From Myroides odoratimimus (GTDB taxonomy: Bacteria; Bacteroidota; Bacteroidia; Flavobacteriales; Flavobacteriaceae), in contig NZ_JACAKB010000015.1 of assembly GCF_030326305.1 (NCBI RefSeq), positions 20,305 through 84,304 on the forward strand: a stretch of 64,000 bases of DNA, written 5' to 3'. Positions 20,597-29,833 of the stretch are shown here, piece by piece. The first letter of the stretch is position 1. Each line of letters begins with the position of its first letter. A model generated the notes under the pieces. The model was not told the DNA's origin and searched no databases. It worked only from the letters and a program-made list of their open reading frames with translations. The position numbers were made by a program, and so were the translations under genes.

Positions 20597-20699
20597 CTAG
20601 GGGATTGCTTGCGGGTTTCTTGCACTTTTCTTCGAGAAAGAGAGCTTCTGGGCAAGGAAAGTCCTAGAAAACCCCTAGTAATCCCCTAGAAAGTGCAAG
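20597..20699. repeat. Crossed pair of inverted repeats in a gene-free region
   Basis: The gene-free stretch 20378-21036 contains two perfect 10-base inverted pairs in crossed order: CTAGGGGATT (20597-20606) with AATCCCCTAG (20680-20689), and CTTGCACTTT (20619-20628) with AAAGTGCAAG (20690-20699). A degenerate extra copy AACCCCTAG lies at 20670-20678. The GC content is higher than in the flanks. Because the pairs cross, a transcript could fold as a pseudoknot, or the locus could be a rearranged insertion. No reading frame is present. Confidence 0.6.
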
Positions 20700-21036
20700 C
20701 TGAACGTTGATATTATTCTTAAATAATAAAGTCATAATTCGTGTTTTAGTTTAATAAATGTAATAACAGATACATGTATTGTTTGAATCTAAGATTTGTT
20801 AAAGAGTGAATTAAATAAAATTAGAATACTCTCGTATGTATTAGATTATAAAGAGTACTCTAGAGATAAATAGGCATGGTGTTTGGGATAGTCTAGTATG
20901 TTTTTTAATTACAGAGCTGTTATTTTAAAAGGACTAATTTTTTTAAGAAGCAAAATAAAAGATGTTATATTTTGTTTAATTGCTTTCGAGTAATTAATTA
21001 AATAGCTAATTTAGTAGGAATCAAACTTGTCATATT

Positions 21037-22092
21037 ATGAAAAAAATAAAAAGAGTGTTTACAGGTGCTTTGGTTTTAGGAGCATTTGTCTTTGGTTTGT
21101 CTGAAGCGGAAGCTTGTACAAGAGTTGTTTATAAAGGACCTAATAATACAGTTATTACAGGGCGCTCAATGGATTGGAAAGAAGAAATTATGCCTAATAT
21201 TTGGGTATTTCCAAGAGGAATGGAACGCAATGGAGAAGTAGGGAAGGCTTCTGTAAAATGGAAGTCTAAGTATGGAAGTGTTGTTACTTCTGCTTTTGAT
21301 ATCGCTACTACAGATGGTATGAACGAGAAAGGGCTTGTGGCTAATATCTTATGGTTAGTAGAGTCTAAATATCCTGAGTATAATCCTGATGGAAAAGATA
21401 AGGGGATTAGCTTAGCAGCTTGGGCACAATATGTTTTAGATAATTATGCAAGTGTTGATGAAGCAGTTAAGGATCTGCAAAAGAATCCTATTATCGTAGT
21501 AACTGCTAATACGCCAGGACGTACTTCTTTAGCTACTGTTCACTTAACAATTTCTGATGCGCAAGGTGATAATGCTATTTTTGAATTTATTGATGGTAAA
21601 CTGAAGATATATCATGATCCTTCATATACTGTGGTGACTAATTCTCCTACTTATGATAAGCAATTAGCGATTAGAGATTATTGGAATTATTTGCCAGGAA
21701 ATAAAGTGTTGCCTGGTACAGGTAGATCTGAAGATCGTTTTGCACGTGCTTCATACTATGCAACTGCGGTAGAACAAAGTGCTGATGAGCGCGTTTCTGT
21801 AGGTGCTGTATTTAGTATTGTACGTAATGTATCTGTGCCTTATGGAGTGCATATAGATGGAGAACCTAATTTATCTTCTACTAAGTGGAGAACGGTTTCT
21901 GATCAGAAGAATTTAGTGTATTATTATGAAGATCCGATTGCGTTAACACCAATGTGGCTTGATTTAAAAACAATTGATTTTAGTGAAAAGGCTGGAGTTA
22001 GAAAGTTAGATGTTTCTAAGAAACAGCAGTACGCAGGTGTTGTAAATAGTAAATTAGAGAAAACTAAAGCTTTTCAGTTTTTAGGAATCTAG
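21037..22092 (+). CDS. Choloylglycine hydrolase/penicillin V acylase family amidase
   Basis: The 351-residue protein has a signal peptide that ends directly before C27 (SEAEA then CTRVVYKG), so cleavage exposes the catalytic N-terminal cysteine used by this Ntn-hydrolase family. Other family residues are in TGRSMDWKEE, ENG-like NEKGLVAN and VTNSPTYDKQL. Members hydrolyse linear amide bonds such as those of bile salts, penicillin V or acyl-homoserine lactones; in a periplasmic flavobacterial protein the substrate is unknown. It stands alone between a 0.6-kb gene-free region and a strong palindromic terminator. Confidence 0.88.
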   Translation: MKKIKRVFTGALVLGAFVFGLSEAEACTRVVYKGPNNTVITGRSMDWKEEIMPNIWVFPRGMERNGEVGKASVKWKSKYGSVVTSAFDIATTDGMNEKGLVANILWLVESKYPEYNPDGKDKGISLAAWAQYVLDNYASVDEAVKDLQKNPIIVVTANTPGRTSLATVHLTISDAQGDNAIFEFIDGKLKIYHDPSYTVVTNSPTYDKQLAIRDYWNYLPGNKVLPGTGRSEDRFARASYYATAVEQSADERVSVGAVFSIVRNVSVPYGVHIDGEPNLSSTKWRTVSDQKNLVYYYEDPIALTPMWLDLKTIDFSEKAGVRKLDVSKKQQYAGVVNSKLEKTKAFQFLGI

Positions 22093-22106
22093 AAGTAAAA
22101 AATAAG

Positions 22107-22156
22107 ACTACTAAAAAGGGGTGATTATTAATTAATAATCACCCCTTTTTAGTAGT
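22107..22156. terminator. 50-base perfect palindrome, bidirectional terminator
   Basis: The two 25-base halves are exact reverse complements. The stem includes AAAAAGGGGTGATTATT and its complement, so the A and T runs act as the T-tract for either strand. It lies between the convergent amidase and RidA genes. Confidence 0.85.
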
Positions 22157-22167
22157 GTGCTTTCTGC

Positions 22168-22548
22168 TTATTTAGAAGCTATCATAGATATTTCTACATT
22201 TACATTTCTAGGTAACTTTACTACCTGAATACATTCTCTAGCAGGCGCTGTAGCGGCTGTAAAGAAGCTTCCGTATATCTCGTTTACTTTAGCGAAGTCA
22301 TTCATATCTGTTAAGAAAATAGTTGCTTTAACAACGTTTTCGAATGTCATATTTGCTGCTTCTAGTATCGCTTGTAGATTAGCCATTACTTGTTTTGCTT
22401 CGTCTTCAATACCTGTTGTTACAAGCGTTTCTGTAGCTTGATTAAAAGGGATTTGACCTGAGATGAATAATAAGTCACCAGTCATTACTGAGTGATTGTA
22501 TGGTCCGATTGGCGCAGGTGCCTTGTCTGAATTGATAATTTTCTTCAT
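22168..22548 (-). CDS. RidA/YjgF family enamine/imine deaminase
   Basis: The 126-residue protein carries the full RidA signature: APIGPYNHSV (12-21), LLFISGQIPFN (27-37), QVMANLQAILEAANMTFENV and the substrate-binding arginine in ARECIQVVKLPRN near the C-terminus. RidA proteins hydrolyse reactive 2-aminoacrylate and related imines. The protein is full length. It is read toward the palindromic terminator, and its upstream side carries the lptD terminator, so it probably has its own promoter. Confidence 0.93.
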   Translation of the reverse strand: MKKIINSDKAPAPIGPYNHSVMTGDLLFISGQIPFNQATETLVTTGIEDEAKQVMANLQAILEAANMTFENVVKATIFLTDMNDFAKVNEIYGSFFTAATAPARECIQVVKLPRNVNVEISMIASK

Positions 22549-22561
22549 AAAGTATAGTTTT

Positions 22562-22597
22562 AAAAAAAGAGGAGGAGTAAAAATACGCCTCCTCTTT
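22562..22597 (-). terminator. Rho-independent terminator, minus strand
   Basis: AAAGAGGAGG and CCTCCTCTTT form a GC-rich stem; on the minus strand it continues into seven T residues. It ends the lptD gene. Confidence 0.8.
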
Positions 22598-22608
22598 CTG
22601 AATTATTT

Positions 22609-25308
22609 TTATCTGTATATTTTGTCTGGAGCTTTACGTTTTTCCCACTTGATATCACTTAACATTGATGAGCGAATACCAATAAAGAATCCCCAACTAG
22701 TATAGGTTCCGATAGGTACCCAAGAGAAGTCCATTCTCCAGCTCTTTAAGTCACGTTCAAACCTTAATTGAGTAAAAGTAACTCCTTTCTGAACAAAGTC
22801 ATAACCTGTAGAGAAACCAACTTTCCAATTAGGTGTTACATCTAGATTTCCAGATACCATGACGGAGTTATTGACGATTTCGTTCTGCCTCGATGAGTTG
22901 TTATAAGTCATGGAGTAGGCAAAGGTTAAATCCCAAGGTAGTTTAGCATTAAAGAAACCACCAAAAGGTTTGTCTTCATCATCGTCACTCAGTGTACTTC
23001 TTTTCTGATTACCTAACTCTACAGCTCTACCAAATAAATCATCAGCACGTCCACCATTGTCTAGAGAGTTTTGATTCTTTTTGTCTTCAGCATTACCGAA
23101 CATGGCATCTTTACTAGATAGAGACCAGTTTACAGTCATATTAGCACTTGTCAGACGGAATAAACTTCCTCCATTGTTAATGTTGTAAGTATCTATACGT
23201 CTATTGTTATTGTCTAAAGCATAAGGGTCAAGTGTTGCTCCAAAGTTAATTTGCATTTTATCTTTAAATAGAGCTGTACCAGCACTTACACGTACAGGAG
23301 ACCACTTCAGTGAGTCAGCAGACATATTATAACTCGTAGAGAAGTTTAAGCTGTTTAAAAGCATTACTTTTCTCGGTTCACCTTTCTCATTATCATCATC
23401 TCTAACTTTTGCTTCAAAAGTGTTGCTTAAGTTGAAGTTCATCATATTAGAGTTATATCTTCCAGGAGCTCCAAAAATACCATTTTGGAAACGAGTATAA
23501 TCTTGGAATGTTTGTCCTGTAGCATCTATGGCATAAGTGTCATAGTACTGTTCGAAACTAGGTGTGTAAGAATACCCAACGCTTGGACGCATTACGTGAC
23601 GTATAGCTTGGATTCTTTTGTCTTCTCCAAAGTTGAATGTACCATAAATAGTTGTTCCAATACTTGCATTAGCATTATACGTTCTAAAGCTGTCGAATCC
23701 ATTTACTCTAATGTCATCAACCTTATTAGTCTGTGCGTTGTATTTTTTCTCTATGGTATTGAAGTACCAAACTTCATTATAAGAAGCACCTGCCGTTACA
23801 GAGAAGTGTTTGAATATTTTGAAGTTGGTTGCAATTGGAATACTGTGTTGGAACCCTGTGTTTAAACTGTCGAACATTTCTCTTTTAAAGAAGTAATCTT
23901 CGTGTGTTTTTACACGGTTTTCTCCACGTACAGAATACGAGAAGTTTAAGTTCTTAATAATACCTTTTTTAGAACCATATTTTGGAGCAAAAGGGAATAC
24001 ACGATCTACGTTTACTTGTAATGTAGGAAGAGTCATGTTAATCTCCTTTGTATTTGTTGATTGAGAGTGAGTAGCAGTAAGTGACATATTCACTTGTGGT
24101 ACACTTTCGAAAGTACGTTGGTAACTAACAGATGAGCTCATGGTGTTATTCATAGAAGCTCCTACGTTATAGGTATTGTTTGATTGTCTGAAGTACTGGC
24201 TACTACCTAAGTTTACAGACGCAGAGAATCGTGAGTTAGGATTGGCTTTACCATCTTGACTGTGATTCCACTGAATATTGTATAACTTGCTAGATGCGTA
24301 ATCTGGAAGTCCTTTTTCAGAGAAGATATTGTTTTCGTAACGGATTAAAACACGTCCGTTATATTTATAACGTTGAGCATAAGAACTGTTAAATCTCAAT
24401 CCCCAGCTACCATTAGTATAGTAGTCTCCTAATACGTTTAAATCCATTTTATCACTTATCGCAAAGTAATAACCACCATTCTGAATATAGTATCCTTGTT
24501 GATTAGTATCACCAAAACTTGGGATGATAAATCCTGATTCAGCTTTTTCTGACATCGGGAAAAAGGCGAAAGGCAATCCTAGTGGTGTAGGTACATCAGC
24601 AATCACCATATTGGTAACTCCTGTAACTACTTTTTTGCCAGGTACTAACTTAACCTTATTGGTACGGAAGTAGTATTCAGGATCATCTAAATCTTTAGCA
24701 GTAGTAAAGATTACATCTTTCATGAAGTAAACAGAGTCATTCTCTTTTTTACTCACTTCTGCTTTAATTCTAAATTCACCTTGTGAAGTACGAGATTTAA
24801 AAACTAATGCTTTTTTTGTTTTTGTATTGAAGCGGATAGAATCTGGTTCTACGATCTGTGATCCTTGTTTAAAAACAGGGTATTGCGACATATTACCAAC
24901 ACTATCTTTAATACCTCCTGCATAGATTTCACTTTTTTCATAATTGAAAATGATCTTACCCGCAGTTAGTTCATAATCCTGATAGCGTATTTCAGCTTCA
25001 TTATATAATGTAATTTCTTTTTTTGCTAAGTTTAGGGCTTCATAGTCTTTTGCTTTTCTATAAACCATTTCTTCAAGAAGAGGTTTATTAGCAGGAACTA
25101 TGGTGTCTTTTTGTTTTTTAAGTGTATCCTGGATAGAGGGTACAGCAAGTTTGTCTATAGTATCTGAAGTGGTAACTATAGAATCTCTTTTTAGTGTAGT
25201 ATTTACAGCTGTAAATTTCTTATTGTTGTCTTGTGCAATCCCTTTTTGTGTTAAAGTTGCTCCAAAAACCAATAAAATGAAAACGATATTAAAAATATTT
25301 GTTCGCAA
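22609..25308 (-). CDS. lptD: LPS assembly outer-membrane protein LptD-like
   Basis: The 899-residue protein has a signal peptide (TLTQKGIAQ before DNNKK), an OstA/LptA-like jellyroll part at about 90-260 (YNEAEIRYQDYELTAGKI, FRTNKVKLVPGKKVVTG) and a long LptD barrel with many aromatic strands up to SWGFFIGIRSSM. It would place lipopolysaccharide in the outer leaflet of the outer membrane. The C-terminal end is basic and short. The start codon is TTG at 25308; no ATG occurs upstream before an in-frame stop, and the signal peptide follows directly. It is divergent from the amidase gene. Confidence 0.9.
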   Translation of the reverse strand: MRTNIFNIVFILLVFGATLTQKGIAQDNNKKFTAVNTTLKRDSIVTTSDTIDKLAVPSIQDTLKKQKDTIVPANKPLLEEMVYRKAKDYEALNLAKKEITLYNEAEIRYQDYELTAGKIIFNYEKSEIYAGGIKDSVGNMSQYPVFKQGSQIVEPDSIRFNTKTKKALVFKSRTSQGEFRIKAEVSKKENDSVYFMKDVIFTTAKDLDDPEYYFRTNKVKLVPGKKVVTGVTNMVIADVPTPLGLPFAFFPMSEKAESGFIIPSFGDTNQQGYYIQNGGYYFAISDKMDLNVLGDYYTNGSWGLRFNSSYAQRYKYNGRVLIRYENNIFSEKGLPDYASSKLYNIQWNHSQDGKANPNSRFSASVNLGSSQYFRQSNNTYNVGASMNNTMSSSVSYQRTFESVPQVNMSLTATHSQSTNTKEINMTLPTLQVNVDRVFPFAPKYGSKKGIIKNLNFSYSVRGENRVKTHEDYFFKREMFDSLNTGFQHSIPIATNFKIFKHFSVTAGASYNEVWYFNTIEKKYNAQTNKVDDIRVNGFDSFRTYNANASIGTTIYGTFNFGEDKRIQAIRHVMRPSVGYSYTPSFEQYYDTYAIDATGQTFQDYTRFQNGIFGAPGRYNSNMMNFNLSNTFEAKVRDDDNEKGEPRKVMLLNSLNFSTSYNMSADSLKWSPVRVSAGTALFKDKMQINFGATLDPYALDNNNRRIDTYNINNGGSLFRLTSANMTVNWSLSSKDAMFGNAEDKKNQNSLDNGGRADDLFGRAVELGNQKRSTLSDDDEDKPFGGFFNAKLPWDLTFAYSMTYNNSSRQNEIVNNSVMVSGNLDVTPNWKVGFSTGYDFVQKGVTFTQLRFERDLKSWRMDFSWVPIGTYTSWGFFIGIRSSMLSDIKWEKRKAPDKIYR

Positions 25309-25429
25309 ACCTATATATATGCTATTTTTGTAAAATTAAGCGCGTTGTTTTTAACGTGTCAAACTTACATATATTTTTTTTGAAAATGTATTTTTATTTA
25401 AATTATAAAACGTTATAAATATCATTTAT

Positions 25430-26575
25430 ATGAATTACAGTCGTTCTAAACTGTTTGCCTTACTAGCCATTCTTTTCCTGAGTTTCTCTATACAAGCACA
25501 GAATGGGAAAAAATTTAAAGTTGTATTAGATCCTGGACATGGAGGAAAAGATACTGGTACTAACCATAAGAAGAATGTAGAAAAGGATATTGTATTAGCA
25601 GTAGCTTTAGAGGTAGGTAAGATATTAGAAAAACAATCTGATATAGAAGTGTTCTATACTCGTAAGACAGATGTGTTTGTACCTGTAAAGGAAAGATCAG
25701 TATTAGCTAATGATAATAATGGAAACGTATTTGTATCTATTCACTGTAATGGTGTGAATAGTGAGGCTGCTTCAGGGACAGAGACTTATGTGATGGGTCT
25801 TAGTAAGAATAAATCTAACCTAGATGTAGCTAAGACGGAGAACTCCGTGATTATGATGGAGGATGATTATAAGACAAAGTATGCAGGCTTTGACCCTTCT
25901 TCTCCAGAGTCTATTATTGGATTGACACTATTGCAGGAAGATTATATTCATCAGAGTATTGATTTAGCAAGTAGAGTACAAGATGGTTTTACAAATGATC
26001 TGAAGAGAAAGAATAGAGGAGTAAAACAAGGTCCATTCTGGGTATTACACGGGGCTTTTATGCCTAGTATATTGATAGAGTTAGGGTTTGTATCTAATAC
26101 AGCTGAAGGGAGCTATTTGACTTCAAGTAAAGGACAGAAAGAATTAGCACGTTCTATAGCACAAGGGATTATTGATTATAAAGCGGCTTATTATGGAGGT
26201 AGTAAAACTCTAGTATTAGCAGATTCTAATGATAAAGCAGCAGCTAAAGCTGATAATAGTAGAAAGACTACAACTAATGAGACAACTACTAATTCTCGAA
26301 AAGAAAGTAGTTCAAACACGAATAAAGTTGTTTTTAAAGTGCAAATTGCAGCAGGATCAAAAGTGTTAGCTTTAAAACCTGAGAATTTTAAAGGACTAAG
26401 AGGAGTGACGACAATGCGCGCAGGAAATCTTAGTAGATATTATTACGGGGAGACAAGTGACTATGAGACAGCGAAACAAAATCAGAAAGTAGCAAAGGAT
26501 AAAGGACACAGTTCTGCATTTATTGTAGCATTCAAGGATGGTAAAGTGATTACAGTAGAGGAAGCATTAAAATAA
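25430..26575 (+). CDS. N-acetylmuramoyl-L-alanine amidase (Amidase_3)
   Basis: The 381-residue protein has a signal peptide (FSIQAQ, cut near residue 24) and a zinc amidase domain with H37 in VLDPGHGGKDTG, E51, H105 in FVSIHCNG and the catalytic E217 in SILIELGFVSN. After a Ser/Thr/Asn-rich linker (about 265-300), residues 300-381 form a SPOR-like domain (FKVQIAAGSK ... YYGETSDYETAKQNQ) that may target septal glycan. It cuts the stem-peptide bond of peptidoglycan, for example in cell separation. It lies 56 bases ahead of the mlaD-like gene, a usual pairing in flavobacteria. Confidence 0.95.
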   Translation: MNYSRSKLFALLAILFLSFSIQAQNGKKFKVVLDPGHGGKDTGTNHKKNVEKDIVLAVALEVGKILEKQSDIEVFYTRKTDVFVPVKERSVLANDNNGNVFVSIHCNGVNSEAASGTETYVMGLSKNKSNLDVAKTENSVIMMEDDYKTKYAGFDPSSPESIIGLTLLQEDYIHQSIDLASRVQDGFTNDLKRKNRGVKQGPFWVLHGAFMPSILIELGFVSNTAEGSYLTSSKGQKELARSIAQGIIDYKAAYYGGSKTLVLADSNDKAAAKADNSRKTTTNETTTNSRKESSSNTNKVVFKVQIAAGSKVLALKPENFKGLRGVTTMRAGNLSRYYYGETSDYETAKQNQKVAKDKGHSSAFIVAFKDGKVITVEEALK

Positions 26576-26631
26576 TATCAAGCGCTTTAGAAATAAAAGT
26601 TTATTTTTGCGTGTTATAAAAATGAAAAGTT

Positions 26632-27597
26632 TTGAAAATATCAAGAGAAATTAAAACAGCGATTTTAGTATTAGGAGCTATTGCTTTGTTCATTTGGGGT
26701 TACTCATTTTTAAAAGGGAGAAACATATTTGATAACAGTACTAGATTTTATGTAGAATACGATAATGTAGAAGGATTGACTACTTCTTCAACGGTTACCA
26801 TTAATGGTTTAGTCGTAGGGAAAGTATCTAAGATTGATTTAGATAATACTTCAGGCAAATTAAAAGTTGAGTTATTAATGACTCAAAAAGTCAATATATC
26901 TAAGAATAGTGTAGCTAAGATTTACTCTCCTGGGTTATTAGGAGGTAAAGGCATTATGATAGATCCTTTATTTGGAGATACAAATTATGCTGAATCTGGA
27001 CAAGTGCTAAAAGGAGAGGTAGTTTTAGATATGACTGAGAAGTTGACAAAACAAATCGAACCTTTACAGTTAAAAGTAGAAGAGGCTTTAGCTAACTTAA
27101 ATACGATGTTAGCTTCTGTTAATAATATAATGGATGAAAATACTCAACAGAGTTTAAAAAGTGCAATGACTCAATTAGATGGTACTTTAGCAGGTGCTAA
27201 TAAGTTGATGGCTACTACTAATCAGATGGTTGCAGCGACTCAGCCTAAGTTAGACGGTACATTGACTAACTTAAATACGATGAGTAGTAACTTCGCTTCA
27301 ATTTCTACAGATTTAAAAGCTTTGGATATCAAATCTACTTTTACTAACTTAGATAACGCTACTGCAAGTATGGATAAAATCATGGGAGATATCCAAGGTG
27401 GTAAGGGATCAGTTGGTAAATTATTGAAAGACGAACAATTATATAGTAACTTAGAAGGAGCAAGTAAAGAATTAGAAGCTTTATTACGCGACTTAAAAGA
27501 ACACCCAAAACGTTATGTACACTTCTCTTTATTTGGTAAGAAAGCGACACCTTATCAAGCGACAGAAGAAGAAAAGAGTACAGAGGTTAAGGAATAA
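26632..27597 (+). CDS. MlaD/MCE family lipid-transport protein
   Basis: The 321-residue protein starts at TTG (26632). It has one N-terminal membrane anchor (TAILVLGAIALFIWGYSFLK), an MCE domain at about 38-120 (FYVEYDNVEGLTTSSTVTIN, SPGLLGGKGIMI) and a helical C-terminal half with repeated ALANLNTM-like stretches, a probable coiled region. It would hold phospholipids in the periplasm for an Mla-like ABC system, whose other parts are not in this window. A ten-codon frame (ATG 26622 to TAA 26654) overlaps the start in another frame. Confidence 0.88.
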   Translation: MKISREIKTAILVLGAIALFIWGYSFLKGRNIFDNSTRFYVEYDNVEGLTTSSTVTINGLVVGKVSKIDLDNTSGKLKVELLMTQKVNISKNSVAKIYSPGLLGGKGIMIDPLFGDTNYAESGQVLKGEVVLDMTEKLTKQIEPLQLKVEEALANLNTMLASVNNIMDENTQQSLKSAMTQLDGTLAGANKLMATTNQMVAATQPKLDGTLTNLNTMSSNFASISTDLKALDIKSTFTNLDNATASMDKIMGDIQGGKGSVGKLLKDEQLYSNLEGASKELEALLRDLKEHPKRYVHFSLFGKKATPYQATEEEKSTEVKE

Positions 27598-27661
27598 TAA
27601 ACTAAACAACTAAACCAACTAACAAGAAAAACTAACAATTACTGAAACAATTATTACGACT

Positions 27662-28987
27662 ATGGAGTATTTAGGCCAAGTATTATTTTTACTTCTTTTA
27701 GTTGTTGGGTTTGGATTCTTTATTAAAAATATAAAGAAACTAGTCCGCAACATCAAAATAGGAAGAGATATCGATCGAACAGATAATCCTTCAGCTCGTT
27801 GGAAAAATATGATCCGCGTAGCTTTAGGACAGTCTAAGATGGTAAAAAGACCTATCCCAGCTATCTTACATATTTTTGTATATGTAGGTTTTGTGATTAT
27901 TAATATTGAGATGTTAGAAATCATCGTTGATGGTTTGTTTGGTACACATCGAGTGTTTAGCTTCTTAGGTGTAGGCTATGATGCATTAATTGGAATTTTT
28001 GAAGTATTAGCTTTCTTAGTTATCTTTGGAGTTATTGTATTCTGGATTCGTAGAAATGTGATAAAACTTAGACGTTTTAATCAACCAGAAATGGAAGGTT
28101 GGGCTAAGCGTGATGCGAATAATATTATCTACATTGAGACTGTGTTGATGTGTTTCTTTTTAATCATGAACGCTGCAGATTATTATCTTCAGAGTATCGG
28201 CTATACACATTATACAGCAGTAGGATCATTCCCTATTTCTAGTTTTATCAGCCCTATATTTGATGGAGTTAATCCTGCAACAGTTGCATTCATTGAGCGT
28301 TTTTGTTGGTGGGGACACATAGTAGGGGTGATGTTGTTTATGAATTATTTATATTATTCAAAACACTTACACATCTTCTTAGCATTCCCAAATACATATT
28401 ATGCTAATTTGCAACCTCAAGGCGAGTTTAATAACTTAGAGTCTGTTAAGAAAGAAGTTTCTTTAATGATGGACCCTAATGCAGATCCATACGCTGCTCC
28501 GGCAGAACCAGTGGGGGAACCAGAGAAATTCGGTGCTCAAGATGTAATGGATTTAAACTGGGTACAGTTATTAAATGCTTATTCTTGTACTGAGTGTGGG
28601 CGTTGTACATCTTCTTGTCCTCAAAATACGACAGGTAAAAAGCTGTCTCCACGTAAGATAATGATGTCTACTCGTGACCGTTTAGAGGATGTAAGTAAGA
28701 TATTAGATGCGAACAATGGTCAGTTTGTAGATGATGGTAAGACATTGTTAAACGACTATATCACACCAGAAGAATTATGGGCTTGTAATACATGTAATGC
28801 ATGTGTAGAAGAATGTCCTATAGACATTAGTCCACTTTCTATCATTATGGATATGCGTCGTTTCCTAGTTATGGAACAAAGTGCCGCTCCTGTAGAGTTA
28901 AACAACATGATGCAAAATGTTGAGAATAATGCTGCTCCATGGCAATATAGTCAAATGGACAGATTAAACTGGAAAGACGAAAACTAA
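27662..28987 (+). CDS. Membrane-anchored Fe-S oxidoreductase, HdrD/GlpC-like
   Basis: The 441-residue protein has about five or six membrane segments (for example 3-21, 68-88, 107-128, 155-175, 210-232) followed by a cytoplasmic domain with two 4Fe-4S motifs: C309, C312, C315, C319 (CTECGRCTSSCP) and C375, C378, C381, C385 (CNTCNACVEECP). This matches the first subunit of the flavobacterial pair annotated as Fe-S oxidoreductases, related to heterodisulfide reductase and respiratory electron transfer. The second subunit follows 51 bases later. The donor and acceptor are unknown. Confidence 0.9.
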   Translation: MEYLGQVLFLLLLVVGFGFFIKNIKKLVRNIKIGRDIDRTDNPSARWKNMIRVALGQSKMVKRPIPAILHIFVYVGFVIINIEMLEIIVDGLFGTHRVFSFLGVGYDALIGIFEVLAFLVIFGVIVFWIRRNVIKLRRFNQPEMEGWAKRDANNIIYIETVLMCFFLIMNAADYYLQSIGYTHYTAVGSFPISSFISPIFDGVNPATVAFIERFCWWGHIVGVMLFMNYLYYSKHLHIFLAFPNTYYANLQPQGEFNNLESVKKEVSLMMDPNADPYAAPAEPVGEPEKFGAQDVMDLNWVQLLNAYSCTECGRCTSSCPQNTTGKKLSPRKIMMSTRDRLEDVSKILDANNGQFVDDGKTLLNDYITPEELWACNTCNACVEECPIDISPLSIIMDMRRFLVMEQSAAPVELNNMMQNVENNAAPWQYSQMDRLNWKDEN

Positions 28988-29038
28988 ACATTAACTATCA
29001 TAATCCTTTTCTAGGATTATCTCAATAAACACAAGATT

Positions 29039-29830
29039 ATGTCAGCAAATTTAGTTGTGCCTACCATGGCCGAAATGATGGCAAGAGGAGAACAACCAGA
29101 AGTATTATTCTGGGTTGGTTGTTCTGGAAGTTTTGACGATAGAGCAAAAAAGATTACAAAAGCATTCGTAAAGATATTAAATAAAGCAAACGTATCATTT
29201 GCTGTACTTGGTACAGAAGAAGGATGTACTGGGGATCCAGCAAAGAGAGCAGGGAATGAGTTTGCATTCCAAATGCAAGCAATGATGAATATCCAAGTAT
29301 TAGATGGATATGAAATTAAAAAAATCGTAACTGCTTGTCCTCACTGCTTTAATACACTTAAGAATGAGTACCCTGATTTGGGTGGTAAATATGAAGTTGT
29401 ACACCATACTCAATTCTTGAAATCACTTTTAGATGATGGAAGATTGACTATAGAAGGTGGGCAATTTAAAGGGAAGAGAATTACTTTCCACGATCCATGT
29501 TATTTAGGACGTGCTAATCAAGTTTATGAAGCTCCGCGTCAATTGATTGAAAAATTAGATGCAGAGTTAGTAGAAATGAAACGCTCTAGACAAAATGGTT
29601 TCTGCTGTGGTGCTGGAGGTGCTCAACTTTTTAAAGAACCAGAACATGGAGATAAAGAAGTGCACGTAGAGCGTACAGAAGAGGCTATAGGGACTAATGC
29701 AGAGATTATCGCTGCTGGGTGCCCTTTCTGTAATACAATGCTTACAGATGGAGTGAAGTTTAAAGAAAAAGAAAGCTCAGTAAAAGTACTAGACGTAGCT
29801 GAGTTAATCGCAAACGCAGAAGATTTATAA
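29039..29830 (+). CDS. CCG-domain Fe-S protein, HdrB-like
   Basis: The 263-residue soluble protein has two cysteine-rich CCG blocks: an N-terminal one with WVGCSGSF, EEGCTGDPAKR and ACPHCFNTLKNEYP, and a C-terminal one with FHDPCYLGRANQVYE, NGFCCGAGG and AGCPFCNTML. Such domains bind unusual Fe-S clusters in heterodisulfide reductase and lactate utilisation proteins. It is the natural partner of the membrane Fe-S protein before it, and the next small gene starts three bases after its stop. Confidence 0.9.
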   Translation: MSANLVVPTMAEMMARGEQPEVLFWVGCSGSFDDRAKKITKAFVKILNKANVSFAVLGTEEGCTGDPAKRAGNEFAFQMQAMMNIQVLDGYEIKKIVTACPHCFNTLKNEYPDLGGKYEVVHHTQFLKSLLDDGRLTIEGGQFKGKRITFHDPCYLGRANQVYEAPRQLIEKLDAELVEMKRSRQNGFCCGAGGAQLFKEPEHGDKEVHVERTEEAIGTNAEIIAAGCPFCNTMLTDGVKFKEKESSVKVLDVAELIANAEDL

Positions 29831-29833
29831 AAT

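Noticed and set aside
23485-23865. 126-residue plus-strand frame inside lptD
   Set aside because: It is antisense to a well supported barrel gene, with Cys/Ile/Val-rich shadow composition.
25306-25313. Minus-strand TAGGTTTG as a promoter of lptD
   Set aside because: It overlaps the start codon itself, so it cannot serve as the -7 element of this gene.
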